IMG/VR virus record: IMGVR_UViG_3300044638_003952
Span: 1-40,053 of that record
Strand: one strand, 5' to 3'
Length of the DNA: 40,053 bases
Source of the DNA: a virus
The notes beneath the pieces were generated by a model that did no database searches, was not told the origin of the DNA, and saw only the letters and a list, made by a program, of their open reading frames with translations. The translations under genes and the position numbers were made by a program. Positions 22,040 to 29,321 of the stretch are shown piece after piece (the stretch's first letter is position 1; each line of letters starts with the position of its first letter).

Positions 22040-22199
22040 ACCAGCCGCCGCCGTGTTTTCGGTAAGCTATCGGGACGAAAAAATAAGGAAAAAGTTGCTT
22101 GATTTGCAATTTCAACTCTGGAAGGAAACCAACGTAAAACACTCGATGGAAGAGGTGTTAAACCTTTTATTGGATAATTACCAAAAGCACAATAAATGA
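22025..22199 (+). pseudogene. 58-codon gene split by one extra base in an A7 run
   Basis: From ATG 22025 the frame reads MNVNKPAAAVFSVSYRDEK and then stops soon after the seven A at 22077-22083. In the other frame the sequence continues sensibly (IRKKLLDLQFQLWKETN, then MEEVLNLLLDNYQ) to the stop at 22197-22199. With six A the two parts join in one frame. This may be a sequencing error, a real mutation or transcriptional slippage. The joined protein looks like a small helical (ribbon-helix-helix-like) regulator. It overlaps the fourth basic paralog and, by ATGA, the glycosyltransferase. Confidence 0.6.
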
Positions 22200-23200
22200 G
22201 GTTAGGCATTGTAACCAATTTAACCAGCCCAACGACCGATTATTATCGTTCGGTCAATCCATTTATGCGGCTTCGTTCTCAAATGGTAAATCTTCATATT
22301 ACTTACCTCAATCCTGAGACGGTAAAGTGGTACGATTTTTACGACGTTGATGTTATCTTATTTCAACGACCCAACGGTGACGGTATGTTATCCATGATTG
22401 CTGAGGCAAAGAAGATGGGTAAAAAAATCATTCTGGATCATGACGATCTTTTGCATGAGGTCAACGCCGCGAATCCAGCGTCGGCACACTTCGGGAAACC
22501 TCAGGTAAAAGAATCGGTTGAAAAGGCTTTCAAGTACGCTGATTATATCATTGTTTCAACGCCTTACCTTAAGGAATTTTACAAACAATTCTTTGACGAA
22601 AGTAAAATAATGGTTATCCCCAACGCCATTGACTTTCAAGTGACGCCCCTTTGCCCCGTGTCACCTGATAAGCTGGAGGCAAAGATTAAGCGCGTGTTGT
22701 GGCGTGGTTCCATGACGCATATTGAGGACTTGAAAACCGTGGATACATTTTGGCATTATGTCAGCAGCCGCAAGGACACCGAGGTTGCATTTATTGGGAT
22801 TCCTGAGTGGTTGGGCAAAACATTGTATCCAAACGTAAAGGTCATACCGTGGAACAATTCCTTGTTTCAATATTTCGAGCTGATAAAAAACAGTTCGGCT
22901 CATTACGCCGTGTTTCCTTTGACAAATGACAATTTCAATCAAAGCAAGTCGAATAACTTTGCTATGGAGATGCTTGTCACGGGTTGCGTTCCGTATGCAC
23001 CAAAGGAAATCACGGAGTTCAATGTTCCAGGAGTTCGGTTGTATGAAGGATCGGACGATTTGTATTATCAATTTGAAAAGGCTTTGGAAAAGGATGGGAA
23101 TTATTTTAATCATTTGCAGGCAGGCAGGAAATGGCTTTTGACTGAGCGAAATTTATTAACCGTCAACAACAAACGTAAACAAGTGTTAAAAGGAATATGA
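22196..23200 (+). CDS. glycosyltransferase, GT4/GT-B-like
   Basis: 334 residues, in the size range of GT-B enzymes. Visible landmarks are KIILDHDDLLHEV (78-89), YADYIIVSTPYLKEFY (114-129) and MVIPNAIDF (139-147), typical for GT4-family transferases. A later acceptor/donor part includes TGCVPYAPKEITEF, where the family has an E-x7-E-type region. The target may be phage DNA, a host surface glycan or a virion protein. It is translated by ATGA overlap from the small upstream gene. Confidence 0.75.
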   Translation: MRLGIVTNLTSPTTDYYRSVNPFMRLRSQMVNLHITYLNPETVKWYDFYDVDVILFQRPNGDGMLSMIAEAKKMGKKIILDHDDLLHEVNAANPASAHFGKPQVKESVEKAFKYADYIIVSTPYLKEFYKQFFDESKIMVIPNAIDFQVTPLCPVSPDKLEAKIKRVLWRGSMTHIEDLKTVDTFWHYVSSRKDTEVAFIGIPEWLGKTLYPNVKVIPWNNSLFQYFELIKNSSAHYAVFPLTNDNFNQSKSNNFAMEMLVTGCVPYAPKEITEFNVPGVRLYEGSDDLYYQFEKALEKDGNYFNHLQAGRKWLLTERNLLTVNNKRKQVLKGI

Positions 23201-23658
23201 TGGGAAATGTAAACGAAAAATCATTATATGAATTTAAATTAATTCCTGGAATTGCTCCGACGGCTCAGGTTGTGGATTTAACATTTAAAACCATTGAAGT
23301 GACGGCGTATAATCCAAATAACATCATGGTAACAGCATTTAATCCAGATTGGTCAAGTCACGTAAATCACAAAGAGGAAAACTCTTTTGATATTTATTCG
23401 AATAACAAGTCGAATCCAATTCGTTGGTTGGAGTACGGTTATAATCAGCTTGAATACGGTGAATACTTTACAAAAGAAACATGGGACAAGGCAGACGCCA
23501 TGCAAATGGAAATCATGGACAATTTTTCCAAATGGCTTGTAAACAATGAATGGGAATTGAATTATACAAATGGCAACTGGGAAAAATTAAATGATGATAT
23601 TCAAATATTATCATTCAGCGAACTTTACCAACTCTTTTTAAAAAGCAGGGAGGCATGA
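23197..23658 (+). CDS. hypothetical protein with a duplicated C-terminal module
   Basis: 153 residues. N-terminal part (VVDLTFKTIEVTAYNPNNI) is beta-rich; the C-terminal part MQMEIMDNFSKWLVNNEWEL ... FLKSREA is paralogous to the whole following protein. No family known. Chained by overlap to both neighbours. Confidence 0.75.
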   Translation: MMGNVNEKSLYEFKLIPGIAPTAQVVDLTFKTIEVTAYNPNNIMVTAFNPDWSSHVNHKEENSFDIYSNNKSNPIRWLEYGYNQLEYGEYFTKETWDKADAMQMEIMDNFSKWLVNNEWELNYTNGNWEKLNDDIQILSFSELYQLFLKSREA

Positions 23659-23867
23659 ACAAAGACGGACTTTTAATAACCATTGTAGATGAATGCTTGC
23701 AAAAGGCGCGGGAAATGCACATTGAAACAATGGACGAGTTTTCTCAATGGCTTGTAAAGGAAAAATACATTTTAAATTACCTTAACGGCAAATTGCAAAA
23801 GCCAAAAGATGAACAAAGACCAATGTCCAAACTTTACCAAATGTTTTTAAAAAGCAAGGAGGCATGA
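23655..23867 (+). CDS. hypothetical protein, paralog of the preceding C-terminus
   Basis: 70 residues: KAREMHIETMDEFSQWLVKE ... LYQMFLKSKEA aligns with the C-terminal part of the preceding gene product (KADAMQMEIMDNFSKWLVNN ... LYQLFLKSREA). DNA at the two gene ends is also nearly identical, which suggests recent tandem duplication. Function unknown. Confidence 0.75.
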   Translation: MNKDGLLITIVDECLQKAREMHIETMDEFSQWLVKEKYILNYLNGKLQKPKDEQRPMSKLYQMFLKSKEA

Positions 23868-24376
23868 TAATTGAAAAAAAGCAAATCGCCGATTTAATAC
23901 CCGCGCCTTACAATCCACGGCAAAGCACGGCAAAGCAGGAAAAGCATTTGAAGGAAAGCCTTGAAAAGTTTGGCATGGTTGAACCGATTATTTACAACAA
24001 GCAAACGGGTTACATCGTCGGCGGTCATTTCCGTGTCCGTGAATTAAAGAAGCTTGGCATCAAGGAAATTGAATGTGTCATTGTTGATTTGAATGAGGCA
24101 GATGAAAAGGAATTGAACATACGATTGAACGCAAACACGGGGTCATGGGACTGGGACACCTTGGCGAACGATTGGGACGTGGTGGACTTGGAAGCGTGGG
24201 GGCTTGAGATACCGTTTTACGATGAAGAGGTGAAGGAGGAACAAAGCAAAGAGGAAGAGGAATTTAAAACTCTTGAATTAAACTTCAATGCTTGGGATTA
24301 TAAAAACGTGGTTGCAAGGTTGAAACAAATAGACAGCAAGTCCCTTGAATCTGCATTGATTAAGGCGCTTGAATAA
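23864..24376 (+). CDS. ParB-fold N-terminal domain protein
   Basis: 170 residues. The first 95 residues are a ParB/sulfiredoxin-type domain: IADLIPAPYNPRQSTAKQEK, then SLEKFGMVEPIIYN and YIVGGHFRVRELKKLG with the conserved GGH..R box. The tail is acidic and ends in a helical segment. Phage proteins of this type often sit beside the terminase, where a nuclease or DNA-modification role has been proposed; the function is not established here. Overlaps the previous gene by 4 bases. Confidence 0.85.
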   Translation: MIIEKKQIADLIPAPYNPRQSTAKQEKHLKESLEKFGMVEPIIYNKQTGYIVGGHFRVRELKKLGIKEIECVIVDLNEADEKELNIRLNANTGSWDWDTLANDWDVVDLEAWGLEIPFYDEEVKEEQSKEEEEFKTLELNFNAWDYKNVVARLKQIDSKSLESALIKALE

Positions 24377-24394
24377 CGCGATAAAACCGTGAAA

Positions 24395-24733
24395 ATGGCA
24401 AACAACCCGAAACATAAAGATAACTTGAAACCATTTCCAAAAGGTAACAACGCAAACCCCAACGGTCGCCCTAAGAAACTCCCAGCCCTTGACTTGATAA
24501 TGGCAAATGTCATGGGGCAGGAGAAAGACGGTATCACGGCGGCTGAGGCGATTATCATGAAGCTTCGCGAACAGGCGGCAAAGGGTGACATCAAGGCGGC
24601 TCAGTTGCTCCTTGACAGGGCATACGGGAAGGCAAAGCAAAACATTGATATTACGACGCAAGGGGAAAAGGTAACCGTGCCAACGATTATATTTACAAAG
24701 GAAAATAATAATAATGAAAAAAATAATGATTAG
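24395..24733 (+). CDS. small terminase-like protein (DUF5681-like)
   Basis: 112 residues from ATG 24395 (a GTG six bases upstream is possible). The N-terminus FPKGNNANPNGRPKKLPALD resembles the GN.GGRP core of DUF5681, followed by a helical part (AAEAIIMKLREQAAKGDIKAAQLLLDRAYG). A small terminase DNA-recognition subunit is plausible because the large subunit is two genes downstream. The overlapping start of the next gene is within its last codons. Family call from pattern only. Confidence 0.6.
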   Translation: MANNPKHKDNLKPFPKGNNANPNGRPKKLPALDLIMANVMGQEKDGITAAEAIIMKLREQAAKGDIKAAQLLLDRAYGKAKQNIDITTQGEKVTVPTIIFTKENNNNEKNND

Positions 24734-25058
24734 TCAGCCAATGAATGGCTTAACAGATGAACAGATTGATGAAACAAGAAATAGATTTTTTGAATTTGCC
24801 TGTAAAGAAAAATTTGATGTTGTCAATACTTTCTTTACAGGAGGATTTAATTCTCCTAGCTCAATGAAATCAAGAGGAATAATTCAAATACCTGTATATT
24901 TTTTAGCAAAGTCACTTGAATATATGAGCGAATGCAGTACTGTTTATTTTGCAAAAGGCTGGGAGAATGCACGGGGTTGTAAGATTGAGCATGAAATTGC
25001 CTTGCAATATGGATTAGAAATTATTTATGAGGCAAACGAGTTGAACGAATCAGTATAA
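24714..25058 (+). CDS. DUF4406 (nucleoside deoxyribosyltransferase-like) protein
   Basis: 114 residues. The N-terminal MKKIMISQPMNGLTDEQID and later YFAKGWENARGCKIEHEIA form the DUF4406 pattern, related to nucleoside 2-deoxyribosyltransferases. The conserved W-E-x-A-R-G-C segment would lie near the active site. Likely involved in nucleotide metabolism or small-molecule processing. It lies between the terminase subunits, an odd but common place for such accessory genes. Confidence 0.8.
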   Translation: MKKIMISQPMNGLTDEQIDETRNRFFEFACKEKFDVVNTFFTGGFNSPSSMKSRGIIQIPVYFLAKSLEYMSECSTVYFAKGWENARGCKIEHEIALQYGLEIIYEANELNESV

Positions 25059-26288
25059 ATGCAAATAAAGGTTAGTGACAAATACCAAGCCCTGTGGCAA
25101 CCGCGGACGCGTTACTTCCTTATCACTGGGGGGCGTGGTTCGGCAAAGTCTTTCACCGTGGGGCTTTGGGCTTGTAATATGTTACTTGCTTACAAAAATT
25201 GGAAGGTACTCTTTACCCGGTACACGTTATCAAGTGCCAATATTTCCGTTATCCCTGAGTTCCGTGAAAAGATTGACTTGCTTGGCGTGGGTGATGAGTT
25301 CAATATGACCAACGCGCAAATTGGTCACAAGGTGACAAAGAGTGAAATAATCTTTTCCGGTATAAAAACAAGTTCAGGAAACCAAACGGCAAAGTTGAAG
25401 TCAATTCCTGGGCTTAATGTTTTCATTGTCGATGAAGCGGAAGAGTTTGTGAGCGAAAAGGACTTTGATACAATCGACGAATCAATTCGTATGCCTGATA
25501 CGCCGAACCTTGTTATCCTTGTAATGAACCCGCAAGACGTGGAGCATTGGATTTGGAAACGGTGGTTTGAAAAATCGCACCGCATGGAGACGATTGACGG
25601 GCACGCGGTCCCGATAAGCACGCACCCAGATATAACACACATTCATACGACTTACTTTGACAATTACCATAACATAAGTAAGGATTATATTGCAAAGATT
25701 GAGGCAATTAAAAGCAAGTCACCTGAGGCATACGCGCACAGGTTCCTTGGCAAGTGGCTGGATAAAAAGCAAGGGGTAATATTTCCAAATTGGATTGAAG
25801 GGGAATTTGATAACTCTTTGCCTTTCGCCTACGGGCTTGACTTCGGCTTTTATCCCGATCCTTTGGCATTGGTCAAAGTTGCGGTTGATACCACGGCGAA
25901 TAAGATATATGTAAAGGAAATCATTTACGAACAAAGCCTTTCTTATGACATGGTTGTTACAAAGATTAGAAACGAGGTTGAAACAGACGCCTTGATTGTT
26001 GCGGACACAAGTGAGCCACGTTTGATTGACGCGCTTTTGAGCAACGGTATCAATGTAAACAAAACGGAAAAGTACGCGGGAAGCGTTGTGGATGGAATAA
26101 AACGAATGCTTGATTTTACCATTGTGGTTACTGAGGAATCGTATAATTTAAAGTTTGAATTAAGGAATTATATTTGGAATGACAAGAAATCTTCAACGCC
26201 AATGGATATGCATCAGCACGGGCTTGACGGAGTTCGCTATGCCTCGCTTCGTTTAATGCAAGGCTCGGATTCACTTGCGCACAACTAA
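25059..26288 (+). CDS. terL: terminase large subunit
   Basis: 409 residues. The ATPase has Walker A GGRGSAKS (24-31) and Walker B VFIVDEAEEF (Asp125, catalytic Glu126). The RNase H-like nuclease part has Asp261 in YGLDFG, Asp316 in LIVADTSEP and a final HGLDGVRYA with Asp390. This is a typical phage packaging motor/nuclease, like those of PBSX-type terminases. It starts immediately after the DUF4406 stop and is followed by three tandem paralogs. Confidence 0.95.
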   Translation: MQIKVSDKYQALWQPRTRYFLITGGRGSAKSFTVGLWACNMLLAYKNWKVLFTRYTLSSANISVIPEFREKIDLLGVGDEFNMTNAQIGHKVTKSEIIFSGIKTSSGNQTAKLKSIPGLNVFIVDEAEEFVSEKDFDTIDESIRMPDTPNLVILVMNPQDVEHWIWKRWFEKSHRMETIDGHAVPISTHPDITHIHTTYFDNYHNISKDYIAKIEAIKSKSPEAYAHRFLGKWLDKKQGVIFPNWIEGEFDNSLPFAYGLDFGFYPDPLALVKVAVDTTANKIYVKEIIYEQSLSYDMVVTKIRNEVETDALIVADTSEPRLIDALLSNGINVNKTEKYAGSVVDGIKRMLDFTIVVTEESYNLKFELRNYIWNDKKSSTPMDMHQHGLDGVRYASLRLMQGSDSLAHN

Positions 26289-26295
26289 AAAAACT

Positions 26296-26514
26296 ATGAC
26301 ACCAAAAGAAAAAGCAGAGGAGTTAGTTGATAAGTTTAGAAATGAAATAACCTCATTTTTAGGCGATAACATGAAAAAAATTAATGCTAAAAAATGCGCT
26401 TTGGTTGCCGTGGATGAGTTAATAAAAATCCATTATCTTTTAACGGCTACACATGACACATCCCCTTCCATTAATTATTGGAAAGAAGTTAAACAAGAAC
26501 TTGAAAAATTATGA
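26296..26514 (+). CDS. MTPKEKA small protein, tandem copy 1
   Basis: 72 residues starting MTPKEKAEELVDKFRNEITS and ending in NYWKEVKQELEKL. The ATG at 26296 is chosen because the same MTPKEKA start opens the two following genes. Helical. Ends in an ATGA overlap with copy 2. Confidence 0.8.
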   Translation: MTPKEKAEELVDKFRNEITSFLGDNMKKINAKKCALVAVDELIKIHYLLTATHDTSPSINYWKEVKQELEKL

Positions 26515-26738
26515 CCCCGAAAGAAAAAGCAGACGAATTATTTACCCATTATCACAACCTTATTCAAAGCATCGGAGGCGAACTTGGGCAAGAGATCCTT
26601 GTCTCCATCCTTGCAAAGCAAAGCGCCTTGTTTACCGCACGGGAGGTATTAAAGGAAAAGTGGAACATTGAGGTACCTGGCAGCGAAGATGAATATTATT
26701 GGTGGGAAGAAGTTGAACACGAAATAGAAAGTATATGA
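26511..26738 (+). CDS. MTPKEKA small protein, tandem copy 2
   Basis: 75 residues starting MTPKEKADELFTHYHNLIQS and ending in YYWWEEVEHEIESI. Same start, same C-terminal YW..V..E pattern and similar length as copies 1 and 3, with divergent centres. Function unknown. Overlaps both neighbours by 4 bases. Confidence 0.8.
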   Translation: MTPKEKADELFTHYHNLIQSIGGELGQEILVSILAKQSALFTAREVLKEKWNIEVPGSEDEYYWWEEVEHEIESI

Positions 26739-26977
26739 CACCGAAGGAAAAAGCAAGGGAATTGCATTTACAAATATATGACCAACTGCCATACAGGCAT
26801 AACGTCACGGGTGAATACGATGGATTTAAAAAGGCAAAGGAAATTTCATTGTTTTTAACCGAACAAATCATAAGTAATAATCAAACGATTTGCGGACAAC
26901 TTGGCTCAGACGTGGACGAAAACACGGCGTACTGGTGCGAGGTTGAATTGCATTTAAAAAACATAATAACGAAATGA
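26735..26977 (+). CDS. MTPKEKA small protein, tandem copy 3
   Basis: 80 residues starting MTPKEKARELHLQIYDQLPY and ending AYWCEVELHLKNIITK. The array of three, each coupled by ATGA, indicates tandem duplication with subsequent divergence. No catalytic motif. Confidence 0.8.
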   Translation: MTPKEKARELHLQIYDQLPYRHNVTGEYDGFKKAKEISLFLTEQIISNNQTICGQLGSDVDENTAYWCEVELHLKNIITK

Positions 26978-27273
26978 CGAACAACGAAAAGGCGGTTTAT
27001 ATTATTCACCTGATTGAGGAAATAACCAAAGAGATACAAGAATTTCCCATGCGAAGAAAACAATTGCTTCTCCTTCGTTCTCACCTTGAAAAGGCGGTAC
27101 GGTTGACGGGAACGGGCAGGTACAGGGAGTTGAAACGCCCCGAGTCATTGCCCCTTGTTAGCCATGAAAAAGCATTAACCCCAAAGGTTAATGAAAATCA
27201 AAAAAACATTGAACCGAGCGCAAGCATCGCAGATAACATTCCCGAACCAACAAGAAAAAGCAAACGCAAATAA
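26974..27273 (+). CDS. helical hypothetical protein
   Basis: 99 residues. The N-terminal half is helical (IIHLIEEITKEIQEFPMRRK) and the C-terminal half is Pro/Lys-rich and probably unfolded. The start MTNNEKAVYII is a faint echo of the MTPKEKA family. It couples to both neighbours by overlaps of 1-4 bases. Confidence 0.7.
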   Translation: MTNNEKAVYIIHLIEEITKEIQEFPMRRKQLLLLRSHLEKAVRLTGTGRYRELKRPESLPLVSHEKALTPKVNENQKNIEPSASIADNIPEPTRKSKRK

Positions 27274-28166
27274 TGGTACAATTTCATTTAAGCCACTCCG
27301 ATACAAAGTATTTTTATCCTGAGACCGCAGCGGATATAACACTTGAACAATACGTTTATTTCCATAAGTTTATCCTTTCCCAATACCCTGAGGTTGAACT
27401 TGATGCCCTTGTTGCGCAAAAGCAAATGATCGCGGCGTATGATAAAATCAAACCGTATGCGAAGAAGTTGGGCATTGACTTGAAAACAACGCCAACGGAC
27501 GTGGTTCAAGAATGTGAAATAATCCTTTTGACAAATAATGTCAAAGACAATGTACGTCGTTTCCTTCCTGCATTGATTGACCAATTCAACGCAAATCAAA
27601 AAGCATTGGACAAGTGCCTTGAAATCATGGACGAGGTTTGGGAGGCGCAGGTAAAATACCCGTACATGGCAAAGGTGGTAAACTATTTCACGGGCATTCC
27701 TTTGGACGCGTGTTATGGCAAAGTTGCAGAAAGTCTGGAGTTAAAATATTTGACCTTCATGTTCTCAAAGATACTCAATGCAATTAGCGTACCCGAAGAA
27801 CTTAAGTATAAACAGATTTATGACTTCAACGGAACTTTGTATTACCTGCCTGATAAGCTAATGGCAAAATCCACGTTACTTGAGTTCGCTGAGGCAGCCC
27901 AATTTGACAAGGGAAGGAAAGCAATTGAAAACAATGACGCTCAGGGCTTGCTTCATGTCATTGCCGTGTTGCTTAGGAAAAAGGACGAGGCATATAGCGA
28001 CGAGGTTTTTCAAAGGAATTGCATTGACTTTTTAAAATTGCCCTTACAAGTTGGCTTTGAAATTGGTTTTTTTTTGACGAAGTTAAGCGAGAGTTATCAA
28101 GTCGATTTGCAGACCTCTATGCTTCGCAAGGCGATGCAAAGTATGCCAGCGCTTCAAGACAATTGA
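27273..28166 (+). CDS. tail assembly chaperone-like protein (short form)
   Basis: 297 residues, helical and acidic. The position after the terminase cluster and before tail genes, together with a -1 frame extension at its end, suggests the G/GT-type tail assembly chaperone pair. Reading past a run of nine T (28067-28075) in the zero frame ends GFFLTKLSESYQVDLQ ... ALQDN. I found no family motif; the assignment rests on the frameshift arrangement. The size is larger than lambda G (about 140), so this is tentative. Confidence 0.6.
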   Translation: MVQFHLSHSDTKYFYPETAADITLEQYVYFHKFILSQYPEVELDALVAQKQMIAAYDKIKPYAKKLGIDLKTTPTDVVQECEIILLTNNVKDNVRRFLPALIDQFNANQKALDKCLEIMDEVWEAQVKYPYMAKVVNYFTGIPLDACYGKVAESLELKYLTFMFSKILNAISVPEELKYKQIYDFNGTLYYLPDKLMAKSTLLEFAEAAQFDKGRKAIENNDAQGLLHVIAVLLRKKDEAYSDEVFQRNCIDFLKLPLQVGFEIGFFLTKLSESYQVDLQTSMLRKAMQSMPALQDN

Positions 28167-28348
28167 ATGACAAATACGGTTGGTACTTGACGATTAAGAA
28201 AATAGCTGAGTGCGGATTGTTTAACTTGGCAGGGCTCACCCCCTTACAATCAAGCGAAAGGGCAAATTTGTACGAGGTCTTTCAATACCTTGCGAGCAAA
28301 GCGGCGGAAGACAATCTTTACAATGAGATACAAAAGCAAAAGAAATGA
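28061..28348 (+). CDS. -1 frame extension (GT-like C-terminal region)
   Basis: A -1 frame remains open from 28061 to the stop at 28346-28348. It reads NWFFFDEVKRELSSRFADLY, then ASQGDAKYASASRQLNDKYG and IAECGLFNLAGLTPLQSSER. There is no ATG before its sensible part; only a TTG at 28163. Entered by slippage on T9, it gives a fusion of about 358 residues. The sequence has the look of a real domain. Confidence 0.6.
   Translation, partial: NWFFFDEVKRELSSRFADLYASQGDAKYASASRQLNDKYGWYLTIKKIAECGLFNLAGLTPLQSSERANLYEVFQYLASKAAEDNLYNEIQKQKK
28067..28075 (+). other. nine-T slippery run, candidate -1 frameshift site
   Basis: Zero-frame codons are GGT TTT TTT TTG. A one-base backward slip gives TTT GAC GAA and enters the open -1 frame. 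The site is 91 bases before the zero-frame stop. I did not establish a downstream stimulatory pseudoknot. Confidence 0.6.
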
Positions 28349-28800
28349 CACTATTAGAAATCGCAGACTTATTCAAAAGTACCACGGACGCAACGCAAGG
28401 ACTAAACGGCTTTTCTTTCGGTTGGCCGTCGGATCGGACACGGTCACAGGATTACGCGGACGTGGGGGAAAACAGTACAAACTTATTCCCCAGGGTTTTC
28501 TTTGCCGTGCCAACATTGACCAACAACCCGATAACACGCCGAGATGTGTACCAAATTACTTTGTTCTTTGACGATTTACTTGGTTACAATGAAGACGGAA
28601 CAGTGAATGAGGATACACAAATAGAAAAGTGGTCAGCCTTGACCGTGTTGGCTGAAAAATTCATGTTGCAGATAAATACCAATAAGCAGGTTGGCAACAT
28701 TGCCGAAGGGGTTCAAATGACATTGGATAGCTTTTCCTCGATACAAAGGTTAATAAGCGTACAGGCGACATTCAACTTAAATGTTATTTCTTCATGTTAG
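28345..28800 (+). CDS. structural or tail-completion protein, unproven
   Basis: 151 residues. Reads LLEIADLFKSTTDATQGLN, then FPRVFFAVPTLTNNP and YQITLFFDDLLGY, which I associate with a neck or tail-terminator-type protein of Bacteroidetes siphoviruses, based on composition and position only. No catalytic motifs. Coupled to the previous gene by ATGA. Confidence 0.55.
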   Translation: MTLLEIADLFKSTTDATQGLNGFSFGWPSDRTRSQDYADVGENSTNLFPRVFFAVPTLTNNPITRRDVYQITLFFDDLLGYNEDGTVNEDTQIEKWSALTVLAEKFMLQINTNKQVGNIAEGVQMTLDSFSSIQRLISVQATFNLNVISSC

Positions 28801-29321
28801 ACGAACTTCAAAAATTAGCTGATGATATTGCGCAAATGGCGATTGACGCCGTGGCGAATGAATGGAAAGCGCAAGGGCATAACTTGACAGGGGCAGCCAT
28901 AAAGAATATGGAAACGGTAATACGATTCCAAACAAATGAATTAATCATTGAGGGCTATGTTCCAGAGTATATGGCAATCAATAACAAAGGGGTACTTGCA
29001 ACAAAGATTCCTTATTACCCAGGCAGCGGAAATAAAACAAGCAAATATATTTCTGGCTTAATCGAGTACGTTAAAAAACGCATGGGGAAAAGTGACAAAG
29101 AGGCAAAGGGAATTGCTTTTGCCATTGCCTCAAAGCATAAAAAGGAGGGAATGCCAACGATTAAAAGTCAAAAGCATTCAAAGACGGGAAAGCGGACAGG
29201 CTTTATTGAACAGGCGTTGGAAAAGAAAGAGGCTGAAATGGCTGAGTTGATAAACAGGGCGATTACATACAGTATTCAAACCACGATTGATACATTTTAC
29301 AAATCAATACTTAACAGATGA
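28794..29321 (+). CDS. HK97-gp10-like tail/neck protein
   Basis: 175 residues. The start DELQKLADDIAQMAIDAVAN ... WKAQGHNLTGAAIKNMETVI resembles HK97 gp10-type head-tail connector proteins, where the N-terminal helices lead to a beta sandwich. The C-terminal half is basic and helical (KHKKEGMPTIKSQKHSKTG). Likely a virion neck or tail-completion component. Overlaps its neighbours by 4-7 bases. Confidence 0.6.
   Translation: MLDELQKLADDIAQMAIDAVANEWKAQGHNLTGAAIKNMETVIRFQTNELIIEGYVPEYMAINNKGVLATKIPYYPGSGNKTSKYISGLIEYVKKRMGKSDKEAKGIAFAIASKHKKEGMPTIKSQKHSKTGKRTGFIEQALEKKEAEMAELINRAITYSIQTTIDTFYKSILNR

Noticed and set aside
19016-24376. A plasmid-type partition system based on the two ParB-fold proteins
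   Set aside because: No ParA ATPase and no repeated parS-like sites are visible; both proteins look like phage ParB-fold nucleases or modifiers.
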